From contig NC_088319.1 of the NCBI RefSeq assembly GCF_910592395.1, positions 4,776,001-4,840,000 on the forward strand: a stretch of 64,000 bases of DNA, written 5' to 3'. The DNA comes from Lineus longissimus (Eukaryota > Nemertea > Pilidiophora > Heteronemertea > Lineidae). Both the position numbers and the translations under genes were made by a program. The notes under the pieces are model-generated. The model did not search any database. It saw only the letters and a program-made list of their open reading frames with translations, and was not told the origin of the DNA. Of the stretch, positions 8,190 through 18,954 are shown piece after piece (the first letter of the stretch is position 1; each line of letters begins with the position of its first letter).

Positions 8190-8793
8190 CGCATCCGATC
8201 CGGTAAGGATTTCGTTGTTTTCCTTGCCATGTTAATTCACGGACTGGTTAACTCCTTGTGGAGCCCATCTCCTCTCAAGGAGTTGATAGATGGCCAATGG
8301 CTCAACAATGAGCTCATCAGCTCTTAAGATGGAGATTGGTTTTAGTTCCATCAGGGTGTCTGGCCACCCTCTACACCAAAATCAAAGACTCTGGTTGGGG
8401 TACCGGTTTAGTCGCCAATTGTCCGACCCTGAGCAGGTTGCACTGGTATACAGGTTTGCCAGTGGCAAGCCATTGGCCGGACCTGACAGAATTGCAAGCC
8501 ATACAATTTTTAAAAGTACAATGAGCAGAGTGGAGCTAAACGTTGCGATTCCATGGGACCCTCAATCGGGAATGGTGTAATTGCATGAGATAACAGACAC
8601 TAGCTGACCTGACCATATATACATGAATGAACGCGGACGTCGGAAGGTTTCGATCGAATCTAAATCACACTTCAACTTACTGGCAACCACAGGATTAATG
8701 ATAACATTACAGCAAATCATGCATCTAGCCAACATTGAGAAGTAGTCTAAAATAGGCATAAAAAATACAAACACAACGATCAAAAGATTTGCA

Positions 8794-9015
8794 TGAACTC
8801 CGACTCGGTGACGATAATCAACATGAGATCGTTGAAACGTGGTCGTAAGCTCCGACTCGGTGACTGCACTCGACCAGCGATTGTTGAAACACGAACGTGA
8901 GCATGAACTCCAACTCGATGACGACGGCGACCAGACATCTTTGAAATGAGGACGTAAACTCCGATTCGATGAAGATGATCGACCAGATATCTTTGCAACG
9001 CGATGGTGAACTCAA
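8794..9015 (+). repeat. Degenerate minisatellite, about 54-57-bp unit, four copies
   Basis: Units start at about 8,797, 8,850, 8,907 and 8,958 with (G/A)CTCC(G/A)A(C/T)TC(G/A)(G/A)TGA and each carry a GACCAG...ATCTTTGAAA-like core. The array is repeated in copy C at 15,950-16,170 with the same number of units, so it predates the duplication. The frames that run through it are by-products of the repeat. Confidence 0.75.
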
Positions 9016-9515
9016 TTGATCGATGACAAAATCGAACTGGGTCAAACAATCCAGTGTAGAAGTGGAAAATTTCCCCCCGGAAAAAGTCTCCGGCCGTATT
9101 GTATTCTGATGGATGTATTATGGTCCATAGAGGCCATGACCGTCAATAAAAGAAGATGCAAGCTTGAACCTCCGAATAACGCTTTCTTTCACTTTCAATT
9201 TCAAACTATTGCGTTGTATTGCAATAACAGTTTAGTGGTCGAACTGACTCTTTCCAGACTCTCATTTGAAAGATGATCTTTCAAATACGGCGACCGTCAT
9301 TCAAATGAGAGTCATAGATTTGCTCATAGTGTTTTCATATCGTTCTGACCAAGGGCACTTAGTTGAACTCCGGAATGTGACCACATCACATTTATTAAAA
9401 GATAGTGGTGTTGCTCAGAACAAGATTACTTATTATCCTTGGGATTTGCCTGACCAGAGTCTTTCAACCAGTCTGAGAGTCTTTCAACTTTTTTATTTAA
9501 AGACTCTTGTCTAAC

Positions 9516-10024
9516 CAATACTCCTTTATGGTGTCAACTAAACCTGGTCAACTATAATATGACACCGGTTGCCAAAGGCTGTGTTTCATTACTATAATAT
9601 TGGTGATCACACTATTACAATTCAGTGACAAGAGAACAGCCAAGTAAATATGGCCAGATTTAAAAGAATCCGAAATACACTTTACTGCATGTGTAATTTC
9701 CCTCAATATACTTATTGCGATGATTATATCTCCCGGAATATCAATGAATTTATTTATGCAACACGGAAATTCCTTACGGTAGAGAGTGGAATGCTGTGAT
9801 GTCTGTTTCGATTTCGCGTAGATATAAGGATTTAGACAAAGATTCTAGTGCGCAAATTCCGAAAAATGAACGTTAGTAGTGAATTATTAGACATAGCAGC
9901 AGTCAGAAATATTGCATCCATAGCTGTGCTGAATCCGTGTCATCTTAGTTTCTTAATCAGCTACTGTGAGATTTGTTCGTGCAGCTCAGCTTTATAAACA
10001 ATATAAGTCCACCCGAGTACTTTG
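9516..10024. other. Non-coding part of copy B
   Basis: AT-rich sequence shared with copies A and C (ATATCTCCCGGAATATCAAT and GATTTGTTCGTGCAGCTCAG are landmarks). No coding signal is seen. Confidence 0.5.
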
Positions 10025-11006
10025 TTACAGAGTAAATACCTTTGCGGTCATTTGCTTACCAGTATCGAATTTGGGCCAGGCAAATAATCTTTCATTCGCA
10101 CCGACTATTAACCAGTGGTTGGAGACAAAAGGGTCACGTAAGGTCACCAATAACGTATTCTTAGCTTCCACTTCGGATTCATCCAGGCATGGCCCAAATT
10201 GCAACCTAAACAGGAATAGAGCGTGATTCTTAGGATTCAGCCTGACGCTACCCTTAGGGCCCTGACTTGAAAAATATGGTAACGTACTTCGCCCGATGAA
10301 CCTCAACGACGACATTATATGATCCTAGCAAAGACAGAATTGCGGAGTCTCCCAATTTTCTCAACAAATCATCACGTAAGATAATCGACGTGGATTTATT
10401 ATACTCGTACGGTTTTTCTAAGATGGTGATGGAGTGTGTTCTAGCTGATGATTTATAGAGATAACCATTCAAATCACATCGGATATCCTCTAAAATGATG
10501 TTATCCATATCAGATAATAAAGCACTTTCGACTTCAGGCACAAGAGAGTAGTTTATCTCTTTTAGGCTTTTAACATAGCGAAGTTTAAGAACAAACCCTA
10601 TGTTAACTATTTTATACCAATTTAACCAAGACATAAACAGGTCTTTTTCCCTGTTTTTGTGCTGCTGAAATTTGCATCGAAAGTTCAACTCCAAGAAAAC
10701 ATTCTCACCACATGAAACCATTTTGAAATATTTGAACCTCGAATTCTTTGGACCGACGCTTTTCTCAAGTTCACCATACGGTAGAATCAACTCTCGGCAA
10801 TTGCTACTTTCAATCAAATCGAATTGAAATGCTCGCAACTTTTTAGCGACAGATTTCCGTCCATGACGAGTGCTAACACCTATGACATCTTTGCCATATT
10901 CGCCAGCAATGTATGTGAGCTCGTGAAAATGAAAATGATACATCAGTTTAAAATCTCCGCTTATATCATCTCGGCTGTAGACGTAGACATTACGATGAGG
11001 TGTCAT
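10025..11006 (-). pseudogene. Unrecognised long ORF, copy B, one frameshift
   Basis: A 250-residue frame (11,006 to 10,254) opens MTPHRNVYVYSRDD and continues through LTYIAGEYGKD, KYFKMVSCGENVFLE and YLYKSSARTHSITILEKPYE. A different frame then carries on to 10,025. Comparison with copy C (17,105-18,110) shows that B has one extra base near 10,270 (a run of five A instead of four), so the ancestral frame probably ran on for about 80 more residues, to the common ending AKVFTL. The reading frame is not limited to this ATG: in both copies it stays open upstream of it, back to a possible splice acceptor (GCAG in B, ACAG in C), so this may be a 3' exon. I recognise no domain. It lies 3' of the PAN-domain exon on the same strand, but the phases do not join directly. 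Confidence 0.5.
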
Positions 11007-11045
11007 GGAGTAATGAAAAAGAGCAACTGCGACTATGACACTTAG

Positions 11046-12409
11046 CCCTGTGTGGTAAAATACCGATGCCGCCCACGGTGGGAACTGGCCATAGATCCTT
11101 ACATCACGGTACGACCGATAGGTGCCCCTCTGCTAGTTCGGCGTGGCGGTTAAAAGTTAAGATATGACAGCTTTAAATGAAGTGGATGTTGAAATTAGGT
11201 TTTAATACATTACATTGTGGGAGAGATGGAAGGCTGTCTCTCTCTGTTGATTAGACAATCTTCATAAGTAATGCGCTCATCTTGTTTATATAAACCCATT
11301 ATTAACGTATAGGCGGATACAGCCTCTTTGGTATACCCTGTATATATTATAGACAGGTTGGCAACAATGAGCGTCACTCTGAAAATCATCCTGATGGCCA
11401 GGGCAATTCAGCGGAATCTACGAAAACTGCGGAAAACTGGGAAAACTGGGAAATATGGTAAAATTGAGCGGAAACACCCTAAAACAATGCACATGAAAAG
11501 ATCGCTATAGAATATGTATATGATAATTATTTGTAAAAATTGCTACGTTTGGTCTTCTCCCCCACCACAGCCGATGTGGAAATGGTCCGAGAAGAATAAT
11601 GCAGATCATTTTGTCATGCATGTTGGTTTTTTTTTCCTAAGTCGATAAATATAGGGGTTTCAACAAATTGATACTAATGGATTTTTTCAAATGTTTATTG
11701 CAGGTTCCGCTAAATCGGAGACTTGGCCCGTTCCGAGTCCCACTCCGACTTCATCTCCGATATTGAATTACGTACGGTTATCTAATATTCAGTTGATCGA
11801 CGAACGTTTTCATTATGCCATTCCATCTGGATTTTTACAGTAATGTTTATAATATCAAATTGGATCAGTGTATACATGCTTTCCGAAATTGTTGGCTTGC
11901 ATTGGAACTAACTTTTCCCCCCTTGTCGTCATTGAAGGCATTCAAGTGTGTTGGTCAACCATGACTATCTCCTTTGTCCCTCCTGCATAAGACATAGTTT
12001 CCCCTTATGACATCACTATTTCGGACACTCAGCGCCCCATTTCTGGAAAGGTGTATAAGATGGCTACAACGAAGTGGTTATCCAAATTGCAGTGCACGAC
12101 TTAAAATACGACTTCATTATAGACAGGTACGCCTAAAGCAGAGGTCGGTCTGAATTTGAAAGTAGTATTGTGCAGTTTCACGTAATTTATCATATATTTG
12201 TGAAAAATGTTTACCAGTTCAGTTGAATCGAAGTAATCATCAGGCGACCATAATTTACCCTCAAAGTTGAAGTGTAGGTGTACACCTTATTCCTCAGTTG
12301 ACTGTACGCCATGCATTCGCACGAGAATTAGGTTTTTGTTTCAACAGCTGCATAAAGTTGCATATTCCAGTCTCGGGCGCTCCGGTTAACGTCGTTGAAG
12401 AAAATTTGA
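11046..12409. other. Unassigned stretch; possible intron
   Basis: 11,046-11,612 is shared with copy C. 11,613-12,409 is unique here and shows no persuasive coding frame. If the PAN exon (12,705-13,037) and the ORF at 10,025-11,006 belong to one gene, this is intron, perhaps with small exons that I cannot see. Confidence 0.4.
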
Positions 12410-13965
12410 GTTCTAACAATTATGGGCGCAATGCGCGGATGATGGAGATCGTTCCATAGAACGAGACATTCATACTAACTGCAATTAAACCCAACACACT
12501 AAATATACTAAATATGGCTTCTTTAGCCCTGATAGGCAACCAGTCTAGGACTAACGAAATTCCGATATCAAACAGTCCAGTGCGAGCTTGTCAGTAGGGC
12601 AAGCAACGCCGTCCTAGTGTCTAACCGGTTGCGCACGCAACAACAGCAAATTATGTCTTTATTGCAAAATAGGTTGAGAATATAAAAACCGAAATATTGG
12701 CTACCTGCTTTTTCCTAAGCCGATGCCCTGTTTTCCCGCCTCTGCAAGTCCAGTCCTTGGTAGCAGCATTCTTGTGAAGATGGCAGGTTTCCGTTTGATC
12801 ATGGCGGTTATGGCCGTTCTTGGGGGTGGTGAAAAAGGCAACGCACATCTGAATATTCGAGCATGCCATACCACATCGAAGAATTGACTGAACTCGTAAG
12901 ATTGCGAAAGTTAAATTGCTATCAGTTCCGTTAATGTCCATTGTCATGGATTGAAATGAGGAAAACACTAAACTTGCTAGAGCTCTGTCTATGTTGGTCA
13001 GGACCAACAATAACTCCCATATAGTCATGAATTGCATTTACACGTAATAGAATTCTTGATTGGATTACCTGCTTTCTCGAGATATTGATGGTGTCATTGC
13101 AAACTTATACTACAGACAAACCCTCCGGAGCAAATCTTTAAAGAAAATGGCCAAAAAAGGCTATATAAAATCTCTACCGGTACAGCACCTGTATAGGGTT
13201 TGTAAAGGACAACCTATAAACTATAAGATCCCATGTGAAAAAAATCTATATAGTATATACAGTAGTATATACTCTATGCATTTTATAAACATAGAAACTC
13301 TATTTAACTAAAATAACTTTTTAAATCATACATGAAAAACCTATATAGCACCTATTAAAATCCGTTTAGAATACTGTAAAGGTAATGGGTTTTTCAACAG
13401 ATTTTCTTCAGAAAAATATTTGCATGTGATTGTTTCTTTCATTTTTGAATACACGATATAGCTAAAACAAATTAACTAGTGTCACCTACATCTACATGTA
13501 GTTGTCTATCCTTCACAATATTTCAGTCGACCTAACACATGCAATACAGTCAGTGTCGTCGAAAGGGCAAATGTCGTCATGGGTGCACCTTAGGTGTACC
13601 AAGGACCAGCTGGGTGTACCTTAACAGCACCGCACCCAGGATGCTCCTGGGTGCTGCTTTAAAAGCATCTTTATGTGCAAACAGATTGAAATACGCGCCG
13701 ATTAAAAAACCTGTGTCCGATGTGGGGTACGCGTGCTTTTGCTCTACATCCGTAATTTTGCTGAACACTAACTGTAAACGAGGTGTCAAAATGTCAGTTC
13801 GACATCAGTGGCAGGATCTAGGGGTCATTGCGCACACGTGTGCTATGAACGGATGTATGTATGGATGGGGGAATCATCTCATACAGCATACTTAATGACA
13901 TAGTAAATAGTATTATGTTCTTAAAAATACTTTTTCTTTATTTCTTACCACCATCTGTCATACAT
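12410..13965. repeat. Large inverted duplication, left arm
   Basis: About 1,555 bp, matched in reverse by 18,955-20,503. The outer end is marked by GTTCTAACAATTATGGGC and the inner end by CTTACCACCATCTGTCATAC. The arm contains the PAN exon, an AT-rich stretch with direct repeats of CTATATAG-like sequence (13,180-13,340) and one end of a MITE-like element. The two arms differ by scattered substitutions and small indels, so the duplication is not brand new. Confidence 0.9.
12705..13037 (-). CDS. Signal peptide plus PAN/apple domain, first exon (left arm)
   Basis: The 111 codons begin MQFMTIWELLLVLTNIDRALA, a good secretion signal (about 1-21). Next comes a PAN/apple-like domain with C55, C59, C65 and C85 in the spacing C-x3-C-x5-C-x19-C (RCGMACSNIQMCVAFF and ETCHLHKN), and a further C98. 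The exon ends at a good donor, AAGCAG|GTAGCC, in phase 0; the frame past the donor soon stops and is intron. PAN domains bind protein or carbohydrate, so a secreted or surface recognition protein is likely. The rest of the gene is not identified; the ORF at 10,025-11,006 is on the same strand further downstream. An intact inverted copy lies at 19,879-20,211. Confidence 0.72.
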
Positions 13966-14170
13966 GTATATTTATACACTTTTTAAGCGAAAAATAGAGC
14001 AAATGTTCGACACGAGATTTTGTGACTTGCTACAAGACAAACATACCATTTTCAACCTTGGACACAGATTTTTAATCGGCGCGAATTTCACACTGGGTGC
14101 ACATAAGAATCTTTAAGTGAAGTTAAGGTACACCAAGATTGGTCCTTGGTGCACTTAAGGTGCACCCAGG
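13556..14170. mobile_element. MITE-like element with long inverted repeats
   Basis: Left end about 13,575-13,715 (GGGTGCACCTTAGGTGTACC then CAAGGACCA, further in CGCGCCGATTAAAAAACCTG). Right end about 14,050-14,166 is its inverted counterpart (AATCGGCGCGAATTTC, TGGTCCTTGGTGCACTTAAG, GTGCACCCAGGACC). The outer edge GAAAGGGCAAATGTCGTCAT resembles the terminus of the element at 56,139-56,716, suggesting one family. The right end looks degraded. The inverted duplication copied only the left part (mirror at about 19,062-19,366). Confidence 0.7.
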
Positions 14171-14696
14171 ACCAACGATTGTTGGGCATTATTCAAGACA
14201 TGTGGAACTTGTGGTTTTTAGGAGTCATTACGATACGTGCTAATTGCGAAGGGTACACTGTATACGCTGTTTCTTTAAACACCTCGATCAAAATAGGGGC
14301 TGTAGCTGGATGCAATGCCAACAATGACATGGAATTCTTGCCGAAAAGGAAAGGATTTTCGCGGCAGAATGCTTTCGCGATCATGACCTACTCGCGAAAT
14401 TTGTGAAAACCTCCTAAACGCGAAATTTTCTGTTAAGATAAGCATATTTCGGCAATGGATCAATGACGATTTGATTGTCGAAGAGATATTCTGAAATACA
14501 TTGCTATCACAAATCATAGTTAGCCTCTTTCTGTTTGCGGAACTGAGAGTTTTTGGAAACTCAACCAAGAGCCTCCTGGGTTATGTTAAAATGCAGAATT
14601 TTGCATGGCACGAGCGTACATGTATATCTCAAATGCATTTGTGTACAAATTACATTATTTAAGACTGCAGTCAGACTGACCCTAAACATTCGTCGG
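14171..14696. other. Unassigned stretch
   Basis: I see nothing supported. The overlapping frames around 14,146-14,568 on both strands are shadows of each other without a recognisable domain. Confidence 0.45.
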
Positions 14697-14915
14697 TCAA
14701 ATGCCAGACACATCAACTGAAACCAAGGCGTCGGTGTCGATTTTTGCGTTACAGCCCCCCACTACCAGAATTATGACCTGCTTTGGGAGAGACTGCATAG
14801 TAGCCATGAAATCTTCGGAAAAGCCATTCATCCTGTCCTCGGTTCCATTGCTTGTTGGAACGTAGATCTGGACAACTGACAGGTTGAATGGTTTTGCGCT
14901 GATCCTCACAGTCAT
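14697..14915 (-). pseudogene. LINE AP-endonuclease fragment, second copy
   Basis: Nearly the same peptide as at 5,162-5,356 (TVRISAKPFNLSVVQIYVPT, FSEDFMATMQSLPKQVIILV, GGCNAKIDTDA). The flanking DNA is also shared, so this is the duplicated copy of one old fragment and not a second insertion. Confidence 0.72.
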
Positions 14916-15949
14916 CCATCATACGGTCGGAGACTGGTCAGTACTCTTTTTAAAATTAAATAGTAAAAGTAACTAATTGTAGTTATGTTTTACTACTCTG
15001 GTACATGTAGTTGCTATTGCACTGAATGTGAAATTATTGGTTTTAACTATCAAAATGGTAATTCTTAACCATTTTAATGGTAGTTTTACCACCCTTTTTT
15101 GTTGGAACAACTTAATATTGGTTAGTTTTTAGCTATTTCACAGTTGGTGCAATATGAGCTACCAATTAGTTGCTTTTAGAACTGCTTGAGCGGTGTCCTT
15201 ACGAACCAAACCTGCCGTTCCATGCCCACGCTAGGAATGTTGACCACTCAAGAAGAGTCTGGAGTCCGGTATGGATTTCGTTGTTTTCCTTTTCATGTTG
15301 ATTCACGAGCTGGGTAACTCCTTGCAGAGCCCATCTCCACTACAGGAGTCGATAGATGGCCAAGGGCTGGACAATGAGCTCATCAGCTCTGAAGATGGAG
15401 ATTGGTTTTAGTTCCATCTTGGTGTCTGGCCACCCTCCACACCAAAGTCAAAGACTCTGGTTGGGGTACCGATTTAGTCGCCGATTGTCCGACTCTGAGC
15501 AGGTTGCACTGGTCTGCAGGTCTGCCAGTGGCAAACTGGTCTCCATTGGCTGGACCTGACAGAATCGCAAGCCATACAATTTTAAAAAGTCCAATGGGTA
15601 GAGTTGAGCTAAACGATGCGATTCCATGGGACCCTCAATCGGGAATGGAGTGATGACATGAGATAGCAGACGCTAGCTGACCTGACCATATATACATGAA
15701 TGAACGCGGACGTCGGAAGGTTTAAATCGAATCTAAATCACACTTCAACTTACTGGCAAATGTCTTCTATCTCACCAATTATTCATGCTCATCAAGTGAT
15801 CCCAGGACGCTTGAAAGCCTCGCGATTAAATGATGACCAGAACCACAGGATTAATGATAACATTACAGCAAATCATGCATCTAGCCAACATTGAGAAGTA
15901 GTCTAAAATAGACATAAAAAATACATACACAACGATCAAAAGATTTGCA

Positions 15950-16170
15950 TGAACTCAGACTCGGTGACGATAATCAATATGAGATCGTTGAAACGTGGTC
16001 GTAAGCTCCGACTCGGTGACTGCACTCGACCAGCGATCGTTGAAACACGAACGTGAGCATGAACTCCAACTCGGTGACGACGGTGACCAGACATCTTTGA
16101 AATGAGGACGTAAACTCCGATTCGATGAAGATGATCGACCAGATATCTTTGCAACGCGATGGTGAACTCA
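15950..16170 (+). repeat. Degenerate minisatellite, copy in C
   Basis: Four units matching those at 8,794-9,015 one for one, with few differences. Confidence 0.72.
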
Positions 16171-16435
16171 ATTGATCGATGACAAAATTGAACTGAGTCA
16201 CACAATCCAGTGTAGAAGTGGAAAATGTCCCCCTAGAAAAAGTCTCCGGCCGTATCGTATTCTGATGGATTATATTATATGTTCCATAGAGGCCATGACC
16301 GTCAATAAAAGAAGATGCAAGCTGAAACCTCCGAATAACGCTTTCATTCACTTTCAATTTCAAACTATTGCGTTGTATTGCAATAACAGTTTAGTGGTCG
16401 AACTGACTCTTTCCAGGCTCTCATTTGAAAGATGA

Positions 16436-17104
16436 TCTTTCAAATACGGCGACCGTCATTCAAATGAGAGTCATAGACTTGCTCATAGTGTTTTCATATC
16501 GTTCTGACCAAGGGCACTTAGCTGAACTCCGGAATGTGACAGCATCACATTTATTAAAAGATAGTGGTGTTGCACAAAACTAGATTACTAAACATCCTTT
16601 AGGTTGGCCTAACCAATACTCCTTTAGGGTGTCAACTAAACTAGGTCAACTAGCTGCCCAAGGCTGTGTAACATTACTATAATCTTGGTGATCACACTAT
16701 TACAATTTAGTGACATGAGAAGAGCCAAGTAAATATGGCCAGATCTAAATGATTCTAAAAACAATTTACTGCATTTGTAATTTCCCTCACAATACTTATT
16801 GCGACAATCATATCTCCCGGAATATCAATGAATTTATTTATGCAACACGGCAATGACTTACGGTGGAGAGTGAAATGCTACGACCTCTGTTTCGATCTTG
16901 CGTAGAAGGATTTAGACAAAGATTCTCGTGGGCAAGCTGCGAAAAATGAACGTTAGTAATGAATTATTAGACAGAGTAGCAGTCTGAAATATTGCATCCA
17001 CAGCTGTGCCGTATCCGTCTCACCTTCATTTCTTAATCAGCCACTGTGAGATTTGTTCGTGCAGCTCAGCTTTATAAACAATATAAGTCCACCCGAGTAC
17101 TTTG
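16436..17104. other. Non-coding part of copy C
   Basis: AT-rich sequence shared with copies A and B. No gene seen. Confidence 0.5.
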
Positions 17105-18110
17105 TTACAGAGTAAATACCTTTGCGGTCATTTGCTTACCGGTATCGAATTTGGGCCAGGAAAATAATCTTTCATTCGCACCGACTATTAACCAGTGGTT
17201 GGAGACAAGAGGGTCACGTAAGGTCATCAATAACGTATTCTTAGCTTCCACCTCGGATTCATACAGGCATGGCCCAAATTGCAACCTAAACAGAAATAGA
17301 GCGTGATTCTTAGGATTAAGCCTGAAGCTACCCTTAGGACCCTGACTTGAAAATATGGTAAAGAACTTCGTCCGATGAACCTCAACGACGACATTATATG
17401 ATCCTAGCAAAGACAATTGCGGAGTCTCCCAATTTTCTTAGCAAATCATCACGTAATATAATCGACGTGGATTTATTATACTCGTACGGTTTTTCTAAGA
17501 TGGTGATGGAGTGTGTTCTAGCTGATGATTTATAGAGATAACCATTCAAATCACATCGGATATCCTCTAACATGATGTTATCCATATCAGATAATAAAGC
17601 ACTTTCGACTTCAGGCACAAGAGAGTACATGTAGTTTATCTCTTTTAGGCTTTTAACATACCGAAGTTTAAGAACAAACCCTATGTTTACTATTTTATAC
17701 CAATTTAACCAAGACGTAAACAGGTCTTTTCCCCTGTTTTTGTGCTGCTGAAATTTGCATCGAAAAGTCAACTCCAAGAAAACATTCTCACAACATGAAA
17801 CCATTTTGAAATATTTGAACCTCGAATTCTTTGGACCGACGCTTTTCTCAAGTTCACCATACGGTAGAATCAACTCTCGGCAATTGCTACTTCCAATCAA
17901 ATCGAATTGAAATGCTCGAAACTTTTCAGTGACAGATTTCCGTCCATGACGAGTGCTAACACCTATGACATCATTGCCATATTCGCCAGCAATGTATGTG
18001 AGCTCGTTAAAATGAAAATGATACATCAGTTTAAAATCTCCGCTTATATCATCTTGGCTGTAGACGTAGACGTTACGATAAGGACTCAAGGAGTAATGAA
18101 AAAGAGCCAC
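17105..18110 (-). pseudogene. Unrecognised long ORF, copy C, one frameshift
   Basis: A 238-residue frame (18,110 to 17,394) runs nearly collinear with the B copy, with about 15 substitutions, an in-frame two-codon insertion (MY, near 17,630) and no internal stop. It then ends early because two bases (GA) are missing near 17,414 relative to B. The next frame resumes the homology and runs open to 17,105, through the point where B is shifted. The two copies are thus broken at different sites, which implies an intact ancestor of roughly 330-340 residues for this exon. No domain is recognised. The nearest PAN exon (19,879-20,211) points the opposite way. Confidence 0.5.
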
Positions 18111-18612
18111 TGTGACTATGACACTTAGCCCTGTGTGGTAAAATACCGATGCCGCCCATGCTGGGAACTGGCTATAGATCCTTACATCACGGTACGACCG
18201 AAAGGTGCCCCTCTGCTAGTTCGACGTTTTGGTTCGGTATGTTCAAATTATAAAGTTAATACATGTGGGAGATATGTGAGGCTGTCGCGCTCTCTTGATA
18301 AAACAATCGTCATAAGTAATGCACGCATCTTTATTATATAAACCACTTATTAACGTAAAGATGTATAAAGCCTCTATGGGATACCCTGTTTATGTATAAT
18401 AGAGAGGTTGTGCTCCACTCCACATCTCATCCCGACGACCATGGGAATTAAGTGGAATCTACGAAAACTGCGGAATCTGGGAAAAATTGGCGCAAACACA
18501 TTAAAACACATTTTTAATACATAATATTGATTTGTAAAGATTGCAACATTTTTCCTCCTCCCCGCCACGGCCGATGTGGAAATGGTCAGAGAAAAATAAT
18601 GCAGATCAGTTT

Positions 18613-18954
18613 TAATTTAATTTTTTTAATTTAATTTTTTCGTGTAAAATACATGCACAATATTAAAATTGACATAACAAGACATTTACAACCAAAATAC
18701 AACATGATAAAATGTACATGTACTACACAGGTAACCATGTAGGTCGAGACCTATTATATGGCACCTGGAGAAAAGCAGGGATCGTCGGGATGCAGGCGAC
18801 ATGCGCACCAACTAGATAGGCCGACATTTTGCACAGCGGCAGAAAGTGACGAAGGTGCACATGTCATCAACATCCAGACGATCCAACCTGTTGACATATA
18901 AAACATTTACTGAAGGTTTAAAAGTGTTCTTTTTGAAAATACGTACATGTACAT
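18613..18954. other. AT-rich spacer next to the right arm
   Basis: Begins with TTTAATTTAATTTTTTTAAT-type sequence and continues with A-rich sequence and several TACATGTA motifs. It may be the 3' end of an old retroelement; no coding signal is seen. Confidence 0.4.

Larger units (their letters stand above)
8190..11612. repeat. Composite duplicated sequence, copy B
   Basis: Collinear with copy C over about 3.4 kb and with copy A in part. In order it holds the block shared by all three copies (8,190-8,710), a degenerate minisatellite (8,794-9,015), a palindrome (ATTTGAAAGATGATCTTTCA, 9,266-9,285 and beyond), the block shared with A (9,430-10,100) and the unrecognised minus-strand ORF. Homology to C stops at about 11,612, close to the sequence GATGTGGAAATGGTC. 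Confidence 0.8.
14727..18612. repeat. Composite duplicated sequence, copy C
   Basis: The most complete copy: LINE fragment, 210-bp MITE (about 14,960-15,175), the block shared by all (15,280-15,870), minisatellite (15,950-16,170), palindrome near 16,425, a block shortened around 16,585-16,660 relative to B, and the unrecognised ORF. It sits between the two arms of the inverted duplication. Just past its end (18,612) is an AT-rich run of TTTAATTTAA units. Confidence 0.8.

Noticed and set aside
8780-9049. Arg/His-rich frames on the minus strand (also 15,936-16,363)
   Set aside because: Produced by the degenerate minisatellite.
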